A DNA stretch of 64,000 nucleotides from JANQRX01 sp963663975 (GCA_963663975.2 CAXXRA010000015.1:186001-250000), one strand, 5' to 3'. Numbered from the stretch's first letter, positions 9,006 to 18,793 are shown. Program-made: numbers and translations. Notes: generated by a model from the letters alone, not told the origin.

Positions 9006-12000
9006 TTATCTCGATACCCCTCTATTTGTCCTCGCTCCTAGTAAGCGGTTCGCAGGGCTCCAGCCCGACCACTAAGGAAGAAGTGCTTCGCTTGTTCGTT
9101 CAACAGCACGAGCGCGCAGGTGACCACGCTGAAGCTCTGCAAGCAACACTGTTCGGATGCCACTCCGAGGTCCTGATCGCTTTGGCGTCTCATTTTAATG
9201 CCACCGGCTCGACCACGATGACGGAGGCCGACGCACGCCGGATTGCGACGACGACGATTGAGCAGTTGCGCCAGCAAGGTCAGATTGCTGCACGGCCCGA
9301 ACCGCTTGCGGTTCTGGAGGTGCTGACGAGTCACCACACGCTAATTCGTTCGGAGGCTGGCAATGGCGCTATCGCCTTTCAGCACCACCAATTCCAAGAG
9401 TGGTACGGCAGTCACGGGTTGCCCAACTGATGCGCGCAAGCGCCAAGGGCGATACCAGCGCGCGGGTCCGGTTGCGCACGGCCATTTTTGATCAACCCGC
9501 GTGGGAAGAATCCATCGTCTTCGCGGTCGAGCGAGTGTCACGCGAGGATGGTGGCGCAGCGGTTGTCGCTCACGCGGTGCGTCTGGCACTTCCGATCGAT
9601 CCCATGCTTGTGGCCGAGATGATCTATCGGTCATCGCTCGCGGTTTGGGAGATTACAAAAGCCGACTTCGTCGCTTTTGTTGACCGCTGGCACCGTTCAG
9701 GAACCGTCGATCGTGCTGTGCGCTTCATGATCATAACGGGTCGGCCTGAGTTCGCATCGCGCGTTTGGCCGTTGGCATCGAGCACGAACTCGCAGATCCA
9801 GCTGCCGACCTTGCGCACAGCGCCACGCTTCCGGCCATCGGTGCTCGGCCCTGACATCCCTTCGAAGATCGCATCGCTTGAACAAGCGACTCGCGAGCAT
9901 TTGCTCGCGCTGATCGCGTCCGAAAGCGGTATTGACGGAATGGATTTGGCCACTGAACTTGCTATTGCCGACCCTAGCCCAAAGGTCCAGGCGGAAGTCG
10001 CGCAGTACCTCCAATTTCGTCGCGCTGATCGACATGTTGCAAGGCTATTGGCGGAAGCGCATGACGAAACATGGGCACTGATAGCAAGGCGCGGCTACGC
10101 CGAAGAAATCCGTGACCCGATAGCGGTTGAACGGCTGCGTGTTGAGCGCGACAAAGCACTCGCCGCAGTGACAAATCCGCTCGAACGGCTCAGCCTGTTA
10201 CTTGAACAATCGCCTGACTATGCGGAGCGGGACGCTGGCATTACTGCTGCAATCTCCGACGCAGCTTTCCCCGTCAGAGATCAGCGTGGTGGTTCATCAT
10301 TGTATCACGCCCAGAAGCGCGCACCGGCGGCCGTTCTGAGAGGATTGCGCCAGCGCCTGGAGGCAGGACTCGATCTGCCGTATCACGCAGAGGAATTCTT
10401 GAACCAACTGGAGGTCACCGACGAAGGGCCGATTGCAGCTGCAATCCTCGATATCAGCAGCAACAAGAGCAAACCAAATGCGCTCTCGGTCATGGCCGGG
10501 CCTAAGACCGTGGGTGCATTAGTCGACAAATACCTGACGTGTGCAAAAGCGCTCAAAACCGACCGCAACAACACGGCGTTGGGTGACGAATACTACCACA
10601 TCCGCGACCGGATTGCGGCAACCCGCGCACCCTACTTTGTGGCAGCTGTCATAGCGCACGCCGGCACCGAGGACCCCGACCAGATTTCCTCCCTCGCCTC
10701 ACTCATCTTCTTGCACGGCGACGACAATGCCCGGAAATCGCACTTACCGGTAGACCCCGCCGTCAGAAGGCAACTGATCGGAATTCTGCGCGGTTGGGTT
10801 GAGACGGTGATTTCGTCATCCAACAGCAAGAGGTACGACCTTAGCGAAGTTTCAAACGCGATTGGCCGCTTTGGCTTTCGGGAACTTCTTCCCGACCTAA
10901 AACGGCTTCTCGACGAAGACCTCACGCGTCTGAAGAAAGCCATCGCTGGCAACGCAAAGGCAGGGCGACGCGGTGACATTGAAGCCTCGTCCGACGCGCG
11001 CATGCGCTATGGCAATCAGTACGGAAGAGCGTTCTCGCGCTTGGGCGGTGATGAAGCCGCAGCAGTTATGGCGGGATATCTCGAGGATCGCGTGTTTGGT
11101 TTCGATGCCTCGCTGGTCCTAAAGGCGATCTCGGATAAGCAACTAAACTTGCCTGAACTTAGCTTCCACCGACGATGGCCTTGGCTCGATGAAGTTGCAG
11201 CCGCCCGCGCCGCCCGCGCCGCTTCGCCCAAGCCCGAACCGGCGAACGCTTTTGCGACACCAATTTTCGCGGCAATCGACCGGTTGGCAAAGCCCAAGAC
11301 CGACAAGGGGAGCCAACTCCTCGCCATCCAACTCGCTCGGGTTGCGCTGGCAATGCCGCATTCCGACCAGGACGCCCTGATCGCACGAGTGATGGCTCTG
11401 CCGCAGCCTCTCAAATCGAAGCAAGAATTAGTCGCTGCGATCGCGCTAGACGGCCAAGTGCTTGATGTTGCAGTCGTAATGCAAGGTGTGGACGGATGGC
11501 TGGAAGAGGCGCCCAACGACGCATGGCAGAAACGGCAACAAACATGGGAAATCGAACCTTGGCTTGAACTTCTACCATTTACCAATCGCCCCGATTCGGT
11601 GATCGAAGGGCTGACGAAGGTAAAAGCCTTCTATGGTACTCGATGGGTGAAGCGATGGGAGCGCGTTCTTAGCTCAGTCGCCGCCATACCGGGCTCAGAA
11701 GGCGAAACGCTGTTAGCGGCTCTTGCTCGGAGCCACCGGGACATTGCCGGCGATTTTGAGTGGATGCGTGCCATTTTAGGCAGGGACTCACTCGTCGCTG
11801 TACTTCTATATGTCGAACTTTACATTGAAGGGGTATTCGGACGGGGACACCACGCAGTCGACCCGTGGCACGTCAGCCGCGAACTAGTCGAATATGTTCA
11901 AAAGTTTCCGCAGCTCAAGGCCGAACTGAAAAGGCGGTACGAGGCCACTGCTGAGGGCCGCACACGCCGCATGCTTGAGCATTTCATTGGCGAAGTCGGC

Positions 12001-12336
12001 GACGATGAAAATCTTATTGCGATGATTAATAAATACGCTGCGAACGAGCAAACGTACGATGGCCGCATGGCCGAAGTCGTTCGCGCGGTCGCATTATCAC
12101 GCGAGCCGGTGAAAGACGGCTCAAATTCCTTCTACATTTACCCGGCCTCAGTAGCGCACATACGAAAGTTACTATTCGACTTGCTTCGGGGCACCCCATG
12201 GAAGGCAACGCTTGCCGAAAGATGCCTCACCGCGATCGACGAGCTGCGGGATGAGTACGGCATTGTGGCGAACGACACCCGGCATCCTGACGTACTGTCC
12301 GAAATTCCATGGCCCGCGGAGGCGGGACCGCCCTAA
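9006..12336 (+). pseudogene. C-terminal half of the NACHT protein: NACHT tail plus long helical domain
   Basis: It continues directly from the N-terminal half across the IS: SIPLYLSSLL, then TTKEEVLRLFVQQHERAG, which is the typical winged-helix-side tail of NACHT modules, then FQHHQFQEWYGSH. A one-base deletion near 9418 moves the frame to VAQLMRASAKGDTSARVRLR, after which about 970 residues are open to 12336. That region has no catalytic motif I recognise; it is almost entirely helical, with HEAT-like spacing (for example ELLPDLKRLLDEDLTRLKKA), and probably forms the sensor or effector solenoid. Read alone from a GTG at 9400 it would look like a separate gene, but the family continuity argues for one broken gene. 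Codon use is lower in GC than the core genes. Confidence 0.75.
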
Positions 12337-12644
12337 CAGCACCGGCCTTCACGCTCCGCGCATGTTCTGGGAGAACGAATCGTGGCCTCGAAATCGGACG
12401 GCTACCGGGTCTTAAGAGTCGGTTACCCTCCGACAAGTCACTCACATTTTCAGCGCACTTCCCGGCACTACTGCGCACCCCACGAACGCCACGCCTTCAA
12501 TCGGCCTGTCGTCGCCGAACCTGTAACCACACGGTAACCGCGGGCATTTTGGGTGCCTCAAAACATCCCGGAATCTAGTCCAATTTCGAGGTTCGAACAC
12601 CCTCAGAATCCGCCGTCTTCGGCCAGTCTTGTATCTTCAGTTAG
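12337..12644. other. Right-end noncoding region of the tRNA-bounded element
   Basis: About 310 bases with no gene. It contains the candidate arm-type repeats at 12522-12543 (TGTAACC ... GGTAACCGCGG) matching those at 2215-2231. An integrase gene would be expected here and is absent. Confidence 0.55.
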
Positions 12645-12719
12645 TGGTGGGCACGACTGGGATTGAACCAGTGACCCCTCCCGTGTGAAGGGAGTGCTCT
12701 CCCGCTGAGCTACGCGCCC
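12645..12719 (-). tRNA. tRNA-Val (anticodon CAC), CCA encoded
   Basis: The minus strand folds as a complete cloverleaf: acceptor GGGCGCG/CGTGCCC, D arm GCTC...GAGC, anticodon stem CTCCC/GGGAG with loop TTCACAC (anticodon CAC, reading GTG), T arm ACTGG-TTCAATC-CCAGT, then ACCA. Its 3' half is duplicated at 2013-2059, marking it as the integration target of the element to its left. The tRNA is preserved intact, as is usual when the element carries the 3' end. Confidence 0.95.
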
Positions 12720-12771
12720 GTTTCCGAGTTCCTCGGAAGGGTGCCGATTTAAGGGAGCGGCCGAATCCCTG

Positions 12772-13473
12772 TCAAGCCGCCGTCGCCGGCATCAGCGCCG
12801 CGACCGCGTCCCACAACTCGTCGAAATGATCGATCACCCGGTCGGGGCCGAGTTCGCGCACCGGCGGTGCACTGTAGCCGAAACTCACCGCCACCACCGG
12901 AACCCCGGCCGCGTGAGCGGTATCGATGTCGGTCGCCGAATCGCCGACCATGATCGCCTGGCCGGGGTCGCCGCCGGCCAGGCGCACCGTTTCGGTCAAA
13001 TGGCGCGGGTCGGGCTTCATGAAGGCAAAGGTGTCCTGGCCCGAGATCGCCGCGAACCGACCCTCGAGGTCGAGCTCGCCAAGCAGCCGGCGGGCCAGCG
13101 CCTCCTGCTTGTTGGTGCAGATCGCCAGCCGCCAGCCGGCCGCGGCAAACCGGTCGAGCGCCGCCAGCGCACCGGGGAAAGGGCGGCTCGCCTCGGCGAT
13201 GCGCCCGCCATAATGGGCGAAGAAATCGTCCGTCATGGCCGCCAATTCGGCCTCCTCGACCGACCGGTCGGCCGCTGCCAGCGCCCTCTTGATCATGTGG
13301 CGGGCACCGAACCCGACCATCAGCCGCGCCGCTTCGTATGGCTGCGGGTCGAAGCCGCGCCGGCCGAGGACGACGTTCAGCGTCGCCACCAGATCGTCGG
13401 CGGTATCGACCAGGGTGCCGTCGAGGTCGAGCACCAGCACCGGCGGCGGTCGGACCGACGCCGCCTCAGACAC
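12772..13473 (-). CDS. gph: Phosphoglycolate phosphatase (HAD family)
   Basis: A 233-residue HAD-superfamily phosphatase that removes phosphate from 2-phosphoglycolate formed by DNA repair or rubisco oxygenation. Motif I is VLDLDGTLVDT (residues 14-24), motif II is ICTNK, the lysine is in KPDPRHL and motif IV is MVGDSATDID. The C1-type cap lies between motifs I and II. Length is normal for Gph. Translation starts at GTG 13473, overlapping the end of the DUF2214 gene by eight bases (GTGTCTGA), so the two were once translationally coupled. That partner is now split by an IS110-family element. Confidence 0.9.
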   Translation of the reverse strand: MSEAASVRPPPVLVLDLDGTLVDTADDLVATLNVVLGRRGFDPQPYEAARLMVGFGARHMIKRALAAADRSVEEAELAAMTDDFFAHYGGRIAEASRPFPGALAALDRFAAAGWRLAICTNKQEALARRLLGELDLEGRFAAISGQDTFAFMKPDPRHLTETVRLAGGDPGQAIMVGDSATDIDTAHAAGVPVVAVSFGYSAPPVRELGPDRVIDHFDELWDAVAALMPATAA

Positions 13474-13820
13474 CGTAGCCGCGCGCCATCATCGCCGCCA
13501 GAATCGGAATCAGGATGAAAACCAAGGCCTCCAAATGCATGAATCGGCGGGCGAATCGGACATCGTCGGCCTCGGGCCGGAACTCGCCATCGGCCGCCGC
13601 GGCCCTGGCCCAGCCGATGAACTTGACCGTCGGCACCGCCGACAGCGCCCCGACCACGACAAAGGCGGCGATCTTGGCCCAGAAGACCGGGTTGGCGAGA
13701 TAGAATTCGGAGCCCTTGAGGCCGAAGAAGACCCGCCCGAAACCGGCCGCCAACATCAACGCCGCCAGGCCGCCAAAGGCGGTATCGATCCTGGCGAGCG
13801 TGGCGATCCGGGCCGGTGCC

Positions 13821-14330
13821 ATGTGTGGACGGCTCCGAGTTGGCAAGGGTTTTCTGAACGATATCGCACGGGCTGGTCGGAGCTGCCATGTGTTCGGCCT
13901 GTTGATGCGGCGTCTTCAAATGGCCGCTGGCCATAATGCTCTCCGCGAGATCGGGTCCCGGTCATAAGCACGCGCTCTTTAGGCGCCGTGGCACTTGTGG
14001 GTTGTCCCGATCTCATGTGTGGACGGCTCCGAGTTGGCAAGGGTTTTCTGAACGATATCGCACGGGCTGGTCGGAGCTGCCATGTGTTCGGCCTGTTGAT
14101 GCGGCGTCTTCAAATGGCCGCTGGCCATAATGCTCTCCGCGAGATCGGGTCCCGGTCATAAGCACGCGCTCTTTAGGCGCCGTGGCACTTGTGGGTTGTC
14201 CCGATCTCCATGGGCCGACTGGCTTGGGTGCGTTATCTGCCATAATGCTCTCCGCGAGATCGGGTCCCTTTCATAAGCACTCGCTCTTTAGGCGCCGTGG
14301 CACTTGTGGGTTGTCCCGATCTCATGGGCC
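13821..14330. repeat. Tandem repeats of the IS1111 noncoding end (194-bp unit)
   Basis: The unit starting ATGTGTGGACGGCTCC at 13821 recurs at 14015 (period 194 bp), and the last roughly 85 bp of it (TAATGCTCTCCGCGAGATCG onward) appears a third time from about 14240, with a short unit-specific spacer (GGCTTGGGTGCGTTATCTG) at 14220 and 14336. In IS110/IS1111 elements this region is transcribed as the guide (bridge/seek) RNA, so the repeats would multiply that RNA gene. Real amplification and assembly error are both possible. Confidence 0.8.
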
Positions 14331-14389
14331 ACTGGCTTGGGTGCGTTATCTGTTCACTGGACATCGTCTCCTGCGCGTCTCGATTGCTC

Positions 14390-15488
14390 CTACGTAGCTA
14401 CAGGCTGTGGGGCCCGATATTTCTCATTGCGCGCCATCATCGCCCAGGCGATCCGGGCAATCTTGTTGGCCAAGGCGATGGCAGCGACCTTGATTGATCG
14501 CCGCTCCATGAGCCGGACCAGCCAGGGGTGGCGGGTGTAGCCTAACTGTTTGGCTCGCTTGATCACGGATAGTGCCCCAACGAATAGTAGTCGCCGCAGG
14601 TAGCGATTGCCCGCCTTCGAGATCGAGCCGAGACGCTCCTTGCCGCCGGTGGAGGATTGCTTTGGCACCAGCCCGATCCAGGCACTCAGATCACGCCCTG
14701 AACGGAAGACGTGGGGATCGGGGATGCTTTGGCACCAGCCCGATCCAGGCACTCAGATCACGCCCTGAACGGAAGACGTGGGGATCGGGGATGCTGGCAA
14801 CAAGGGCCGTAGCGATGAGCGGGCCAACACCGGGAATGGCTTCAAGGCGCTTGCTGGTCTTGCTGCTCCGGTGGGAGACGAGAATGCGCCGATCCGCATC
14901 TCGGATCTGCCGCTTCACCAGCTCAAGCTGTGCCGCCAGGGCCATCAGGCAGTCGCGTGCTGCCGATGGAAGGCGGTCATCCTCCCCCTTGGCGATGAGA
15001 GCCAGCAATTGCTCAACACCATGGCGCCCGACACCGGCAACAATACCGAACTCGGCCAGGTGGGCGCGGATTGCGTTGATCAGTGTCGTGCGCTGGCGAA
15101 CGAACAAGTGCCGGGTCCGGTGAAGCATCAAGACCGATTGCTGCTCGGGGGTCTTGATCGGCACGAAGCGCATGGTCGGGCGTTGGACCGCCTCGCAGAT
15201 GGCTTCAGCATCAGCCGCATCGTTCTTGTTCCGCTTCACGTAGGGCTTCACATAGCGTGGCGGCATCATCCGCACCTCATGGCCCAGTTGCTCAAGCTCC
15301 CGCGCCCAGTGGTGTGACGTTGCACACGCCTCCATCCCTACCAGGCAGCGCGGCAACTTCTCAAAGAACGGCAGAACAGACCGGCGTCTCAATTGCCGGC
15401 GGACCACAGGCTCACCTGTTGCATCGATGCCGTGGACCTGGAAAACACTCTTCGCCAGATCAATTCCGATGGTGGTAACGTCTTTCAT
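14390..15488 (-). pseudogene. IS1111-type transposase, frame broken by a 67-bp duplication
   Basis: Starts MKDVTTIGIDLAKSVFQVHG (first aspartate of the DEDD/RuvC-like domain), continues with VGMEACATSHHWA, RNKNDAADAEAICEA and the helix-hairpin-helix AIPGVGPLIATALVASI, then SAWIGLVPK and the Tnp_20 end SISKAGNRYLRRLL. A 67-bp tandem duplication at 14661-14794 repeats the piece coding SIPDPHVFRSGRDLSAWIGL and, not being a multiple of three, shifts the frame. With one unit removed, a single transposase of about 343 residues is restored. It catalyses guide-RNA-directed cut-out-paste-in recombination in intact relatives. Confidence 0.85.
14661..14794. repeat. 67-bp tandem duplication in the IS1111 transposase
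   Basis: TTTGGCACCAGCCCGATCCA begins units at 14661 and 14728. The two units are the same over 67 bp. Confidence 0.9.
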
Positions 15489-15821
15489 GGATGGCTCCTT
15501 CCTCGCGGTTCCTTAAACACCGCACTGTGGCACCTTCAGATGCCGGTGGAGGAGCCGTCCACAGCATCATATTCAGCCGGAGCATCATCATCTCGACCAC
15601 CAGCACGCTGGCCAGGCCGAACATGGTCAGGTGATGGACGACGGCAAGCGCGAGGTCGAGGAGCATGGGTTGAGTCCTGCAACGAAAAAAATCAGGCGGA
15701 ACATAACGCCGGTCGGTAACCGTTGCCACCGAAGAGCCGGCACGATCCCTTGTTCTTCCGGCCTCGGCCCGATAGGTGTTCGGCCGGTATCGGCACGGCC
15801 TTGGGACGGCATGCAGGGATC

Positions 15822-16523
15822 ATGGCGCAGACCATAGTGGCGGATGATGCCGGGCGGGCAAGGGCGGCCGCGGCGGCAGCGGGCGAACTCGTCACCGGGA
15901 TGGTGCTGGGGCTCGGCACCGGCCGCACCGCGGAAGCGTTTCTGGAGCGCGTTGCCGCCAGGATCGCCGACGGGCTTGACCTTGTCGGGGTGCCGACCTC
16001 GCGGCGCACCGCCGAGGCTGCCGGGCGCCTGGGCATTCCCCTGACCGACCTCGAGCGCCACCCGGCCCTCGATCTGACCGTTGACGGAGCGGACGAGATC
16101 GATGCCAAGCTGCGCCTGATCAAGGGCGGCGGCGGCGCGCTGCTGCGGGAGAAAATAGTTGCGGCGGCCTCACGCGAGATGCTGGTGGTCGCCGACCGGA
16201 GCAAATATGTCGCCCGACTCGGCGCCTTTCCGCTGCCGATTGAAATCGTGCCTTTCGGTATGGCGGCCACGATCGGGCATATCGAGCAGGTTGCCTCGGC
16301 TGTCGGGCTGGCCGGACGCCTTGAGGTGCGCGCCGCCGGCGAGCGGTCCTTCGTCACCGACAACGGAAACCACATTGTCGACGCTTCGTTCGGGGGTATA
16401 TCTGACCCCGAACGGTTGGCGACCGAGCTCGCCCGGATCCCCGGAGTTGTCGAACACGGCCTGTTCGTCAATCTGGCCACGCGAGCGGTCATCGGTGACG
16501 CCGACGGCATTGAATGGCTTTGA
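15822..16523 (+). CDS. rpiA: Ribose-5-phosphate isomerase A
   Basis: Interconverts ribulose 5-phosphate and ribose 5-phosphate in the pentose phosphate pathway (cytoplasm). The 233-residue product from ATG 15822 has the RpiA signatures: GLGTGRTAEAF (phosphate loop, usually GLGTGSTA), VDGADEID with the catalytic aspartates, KGGGGALLREKIVA with the lysine and glutamate, and VTDNGNHIVD. The frame extends upstream to 15723 but the family starts at MAQTIVADD. It is followed after 28 bp by a DUF2059 gene and then gor, probably one operon. The downstream NADPH-using glutathione reductase fits the pentose phosphate link. Confidence 0.93.
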   Translation: MAQTIVADDAGRARAAAAAAGELVTGMVLGLGTGRTAEAFLERVAARIADGLDLVGVPTSRRTAEAAGRLGIPLTDLERHPALDLTVDGADEIDAKLRLIKGGGGALLREKIVAAASREMLVVADRSKYVARLGAFPLPIEIVPFGMAATIGHIEQVASAVGLAGRLEVRAAGERSFVTDNGNHIVDASFGGISDPERLATELARIPGVVEHGLFVNLATRAVIGDADGIEWL

Positions 16524-16551
16524 GCCCTCTATTGAGATGGAGATTTGAAAC

Positions 16552-17058
16552 ATGCCCCCGACCCGCAGCCGCATAACGGCAGCGCTGATGGCTGTTGGCC
16601 TGTCGCTCGCGCTCGTCGGCGGCGCCATGGCCCAGGAATTCACCCAGTCGCACCTGCGGGCCGCCCTGGTGGTTTCGCGCGCGGCGCCCAATCCCGGCGA
16701 CTTCGATGCGATTTTGCCGTTCCTGTCGGAGCAGGTGCAGAATCGTCTGATCCTCAGCCGCCCGGACCTGTTCAGGGAAATCGCCGATACGGTCGAAACG
16801 CAGGCGCTTGAGCTCACCGCCCGACGCGGCGAGCTCGACAGCGAAGTCGCCCGCATCTGGGCCCGCCGGTTCACCGAGTCCGAACTGGAGACGGTTGCCG
16901 AATTCTTCGACAGCGAACTCGGCGCCAAGTACAAGCAGATGCTGCCTCAAATCGGCGAGGAGCTGATCGCGGCCGGCCGCCGGTGGACGTCGCGCATCGG
17001 TGACGAGCTCTACGAACTCTCGCTGGAAGACATGGAACGACAGGGCCACGAATTCTGA
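16552..17058 (+). CDS. DUF2059 exported protein
   Basis: A 168-residue protein with an N-terminal signal peptide (MPPTRSRITAALMAVGLSLA, cleavage near AMAQ-EF at residue 28). The mature part matches the DUF2059 pattern: a helical region, then IWARRFTESELETVAEFFDS and ELGAKYKQMLPQIGEE. Function unknown; probably periplasmic. In alphaproteobacteria such genes often lie between rpiA and gor, as here. Its stop is 15 bp from the gor start. Confidence 0.8.
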   Translation: MPPTRSRITAALMAVGLSLALVGGAMAQEFTQSHLRAALVVSRAAPNPGDFDAILPFLSEQVQNRLILSRPDLFREIADTVETQALELTARRGELDSEVARIWARRFTESELETVAEFFDSELGAKYKQMLPQIGEELIAAGRRWTSRIGDELYELSLEDMERQGHEF

Positions 17059-17073
17059 TTGGGAGGGTTCGGC

Positions 17074-18459
17074 GTGAAAAAATTCGATTATGATCTGTTC
17101 GTCATCGGCGGCGGCTCGGCCGGGGTCAGGGCGGCCCGCGTCGCTGCCGAACGCGGCAAACGGGTGGTGGTGGCCGAAGAGGACAGCGTCGGCGGCACCT
17201 GCGTCATGAGGGGCTGCATTCCCAAGAAGCTGTTCGTCTACGCGGCGCACTTCACCGAGGCTTTCGAGGATGCGGTGGGGTTCGGCTGGCGCAGCGAAGG
17301 GCTCCATTTCGACTGGCCGACGCTGGTCAACAACGTCGCCGGCGATGTCGCCTGGCTGAGTGGAATCTACATTCGCAATCTCGAGAAAGCCGGCGCCCAG
17401 ATCATCCACAGCCGGGCGGTGCTGGAGGATCCCCACACCGTGGCTCTGCTGGCCGAGAACCGCTCGGTCACTGCCGAAACCATTCTGATATCCACCGGCG
17501 GCGAGCCCCGCCGCGACCTCAATATTCCGGGCGTCGGGCACACCATCACCTCGAACGAATTCTTTCACCTGGAAAAGCAGCCGCGGCGGGTGGTGATCGT
17601 CGGTGGTGGCTTCATTGCCGTCGAACTGGCATCGATTTTCGCCGCTCTGGGGACGGAAACGACGCTGATCTACCGCGGCAACCAGATCCTCAGGGGTTTC
17701 GACGGCGAGGTGCGCCATACGCTGTGCGCCGGCATCGAGCGCCGCGGCGTGACCGTCATGACCGAGGAGCAATTGACCAGGATCGAGGGCGAACCCGGCA
17801 ATCTGCTGGCCGTGACCCATTCGGGCGCCCGGATCGAGGCCGACCAGGTCCTTCTGGCGATCGGCCGAAGGCCGAACACCAACGGCCTCGGTCTTGAAAC
17901 GGCCGGCGTCGAGCTCGATCCCACCGGAGCCGTCATTGTCGACGAATATTCCCGAACCAACGCGCAAAATATCTACGCGGTCGGTGATGTCACCAACCGC
18001 ATGCAGTTCACGCCCGTCGCCATCCGCGAGGGCACGGCATTCGTGGAGACGGTTTTCGGCGGCAAGCCGACCGCCGTTGATTACGACAACGTGCCGGTGG
18101 CGGTGTTCGGCAATCCCGAGGTTGGCGTCGTCGGCCTGACCGAGGAAGAGGCGCGCGAACGCTATGCCTCGCTCGACATCTACAAGGCCTCGGTCAAACC
18201 GCTTCCCAATCGCGTCGCCGGCCGCGACGACCGCATGCTCATCAAGTTGATCGTCGATGGCGAAACCGACCGCGTGCTGGCGTGTCATCTGGTCGGGCCC
18301 GAGGCGGGCGAAATGGTCCAGCTCATGGCGATCGCCATCAAGATGGGCGCGACCAAGGCCGACATCGACGCGACCGTGGCGCTACATCCAACGCTCGCCG
18401 AAGAGATCGTTCTGTTGTCCCGTCCGAGCGAAACCATCCGTCGCGAGGCGGCCGAGTAA
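17074..18459 (+). CDS. gor: Glutathione-disulfide reductase
   Basis: NADPH-dependent flavoenzyme that keeps glutathione reduced in the cytoplasm. The FAD Rossmann motif VIGGGSAGVRAAR lies near residue 10, and the redox disulfide motif GGTCVMRGCIPKKL near residue 40. The NADPH-binding site is VIVGGGFIAVELASIFAALG with a downstream arginine (IYRGNQ). The FAD-binding YAVGDVTN and the C-terminal catalytic histidine HPTLAEE of the dimer partner are present. GTG at 17074 is preferred because GGGAGG lies seven bases upstream. Length (461 residues) is usual. Last gene of the rpiA operon. Confidence 0.93.
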   Translation: MKKFDYDLFVIGGGSAGVRAARVAAERGKRVVVAEEDSVGGTCVMRGCIPKKLFVYAAHFTEAFEDAVGFGWRSEGLHFDWPTLVNNVAGDVAWLSGIYIRNLEKAGAQIIHSRAVLEDPHTVALLAENRSVTAETILISTGGEPRRDLNIPGVGHTITSNEFFHLEKQPRRVVIVGGGFIAVELASIFAALGTETTLIYRGNQILRGFDGEVRHTLCAGIERRGVTVMTEEQLTRIEGEPGNLLAVTHSGARIEADQVLLAIGRRPNTNGLGLETAGVELDPTGAVIVDEYSRTNAQNIYAVGDVTNRMQFTPVAIREGTAFVETVFGGKPTAVDYDNVPVAVFGNPEVGVVGLTEEEARERYASLDIYKASVKPLPNRVAGRDDRMLIKLIVDGETDRVLACHLVGPEAGEMVQLMAIAIKMGATKADIDATVALHPTLAEEIVLLSRPSETIRREAAE

Positions 18460-18574
18460 CCGTTCGCCGCGGGGCACGGGAGCGGGCCCTGCCAATGGGA
18501 TGGAATTGCGCCACCGGTCCATGTATAACCCGCGCCGCCGGAGGCCTTTGGGGTCATTCCGGCGGGGGAGTGCG

Positions 18575-18787
18575 AGAGCCCTTTCGACCAACTCTGAGCC
18601 ATTCTGACGGAGCGATTTTGTGACAAGATCAAGTGAAGGCTCGAAGAGCGTATCTGGATACGGTCGAGGGACTTGGCGCAGGAATTGGCGTAAAATCGCC
18701 CGTCCCTTCGGGTTTGTTGATTGGCGGGCGCCCAACGCCTCGCCGATCGCGAAACAGAATTGACCCAGAGTTGGTTGAAAGGGCTCT
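18575..18787. repeat. 213-bp miniature inverted-repeat element between gor and the DAHP synthase gene
   Basis: AGAGCCCTTTCGACCAACTC at 18575 is mirrored by the reverse complement of 18755-18787 (AGAGCCCTTTCAACCAACTC), about 30 of 34 positions matching. The 145-bp interior has no gene. Terminal repeats without a transposase mark a MITE or a solo end-pair of an unrecognised IS. It ends seven bases before the DAHP synthase start, so it probably supplies or disturbs that gene's promoter. I found no clear target duplication. Confidence 0.7.
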
Positions 18788-18793
18788 AGCGTG

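Larger units (their letters stand above)
13822..15564 (-). mobile_element. IS110-family element, IS1111 group, with amplified noncoding end
   Basis: A 13-bp perfect inverted repeat bounds it: TGTGGACGGCTCC at 13824-13836 and GGAGCCGTCCACA at 15551-15563. The transposase gene lies on the minus strand with only about 75 bp before its start and about 560 bp after its stop. Small subterminal inverted repeats and a long noncoding segment after the gene are marks of the IS1111 group. The element interrupts a DUF2214 gene. The noncoding segment is present in more than two tandem copies (see 13821-14330). Confidence 0.85.
13466..15666 (-). pseudogene. DUF2214 membrane protein gene split by an IS1111-type element
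   Basis: The N-terminal part (15666 down to about 15565) reads MLLDLALAVVHHLTMFGLAS ... VEMMMLRLNM. The C-terminal part (13821 down to 13466) reads APARIATLARIDTAFGGLAA through FGLKGSEFYLANPVFWAKI and FMHLEALVFILIPILAAMM. Together they make a DUF2214-type small integral membrane protein of about 150 residues with four hydrophobic segments. The 1.74-kb IS at 13822-15564 lies exactly between the halves. The function of the family is unknown. The only coupling visible is to gph downstream. Confidence 0.85.

Noticed and set aside
9400..12336. A separate 978-residue gene starting at GTG 9400
   Set aside because: A single restored base near 9418 joins it to the preceding NACHT tail with continuous family-like sequence, and no ribosome site precedes 9400.
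16489..18288. Long minus-strand open frame opposite DUF2059 and gor
   Set aside because: Antisense shadow of GC-rich coding DNA; the plus strand has complete enzyme motifs. The same holds for the long frames opposite S1 (2899-3897), DAHP synthase (18629-20065) and nadE (20801-22243).
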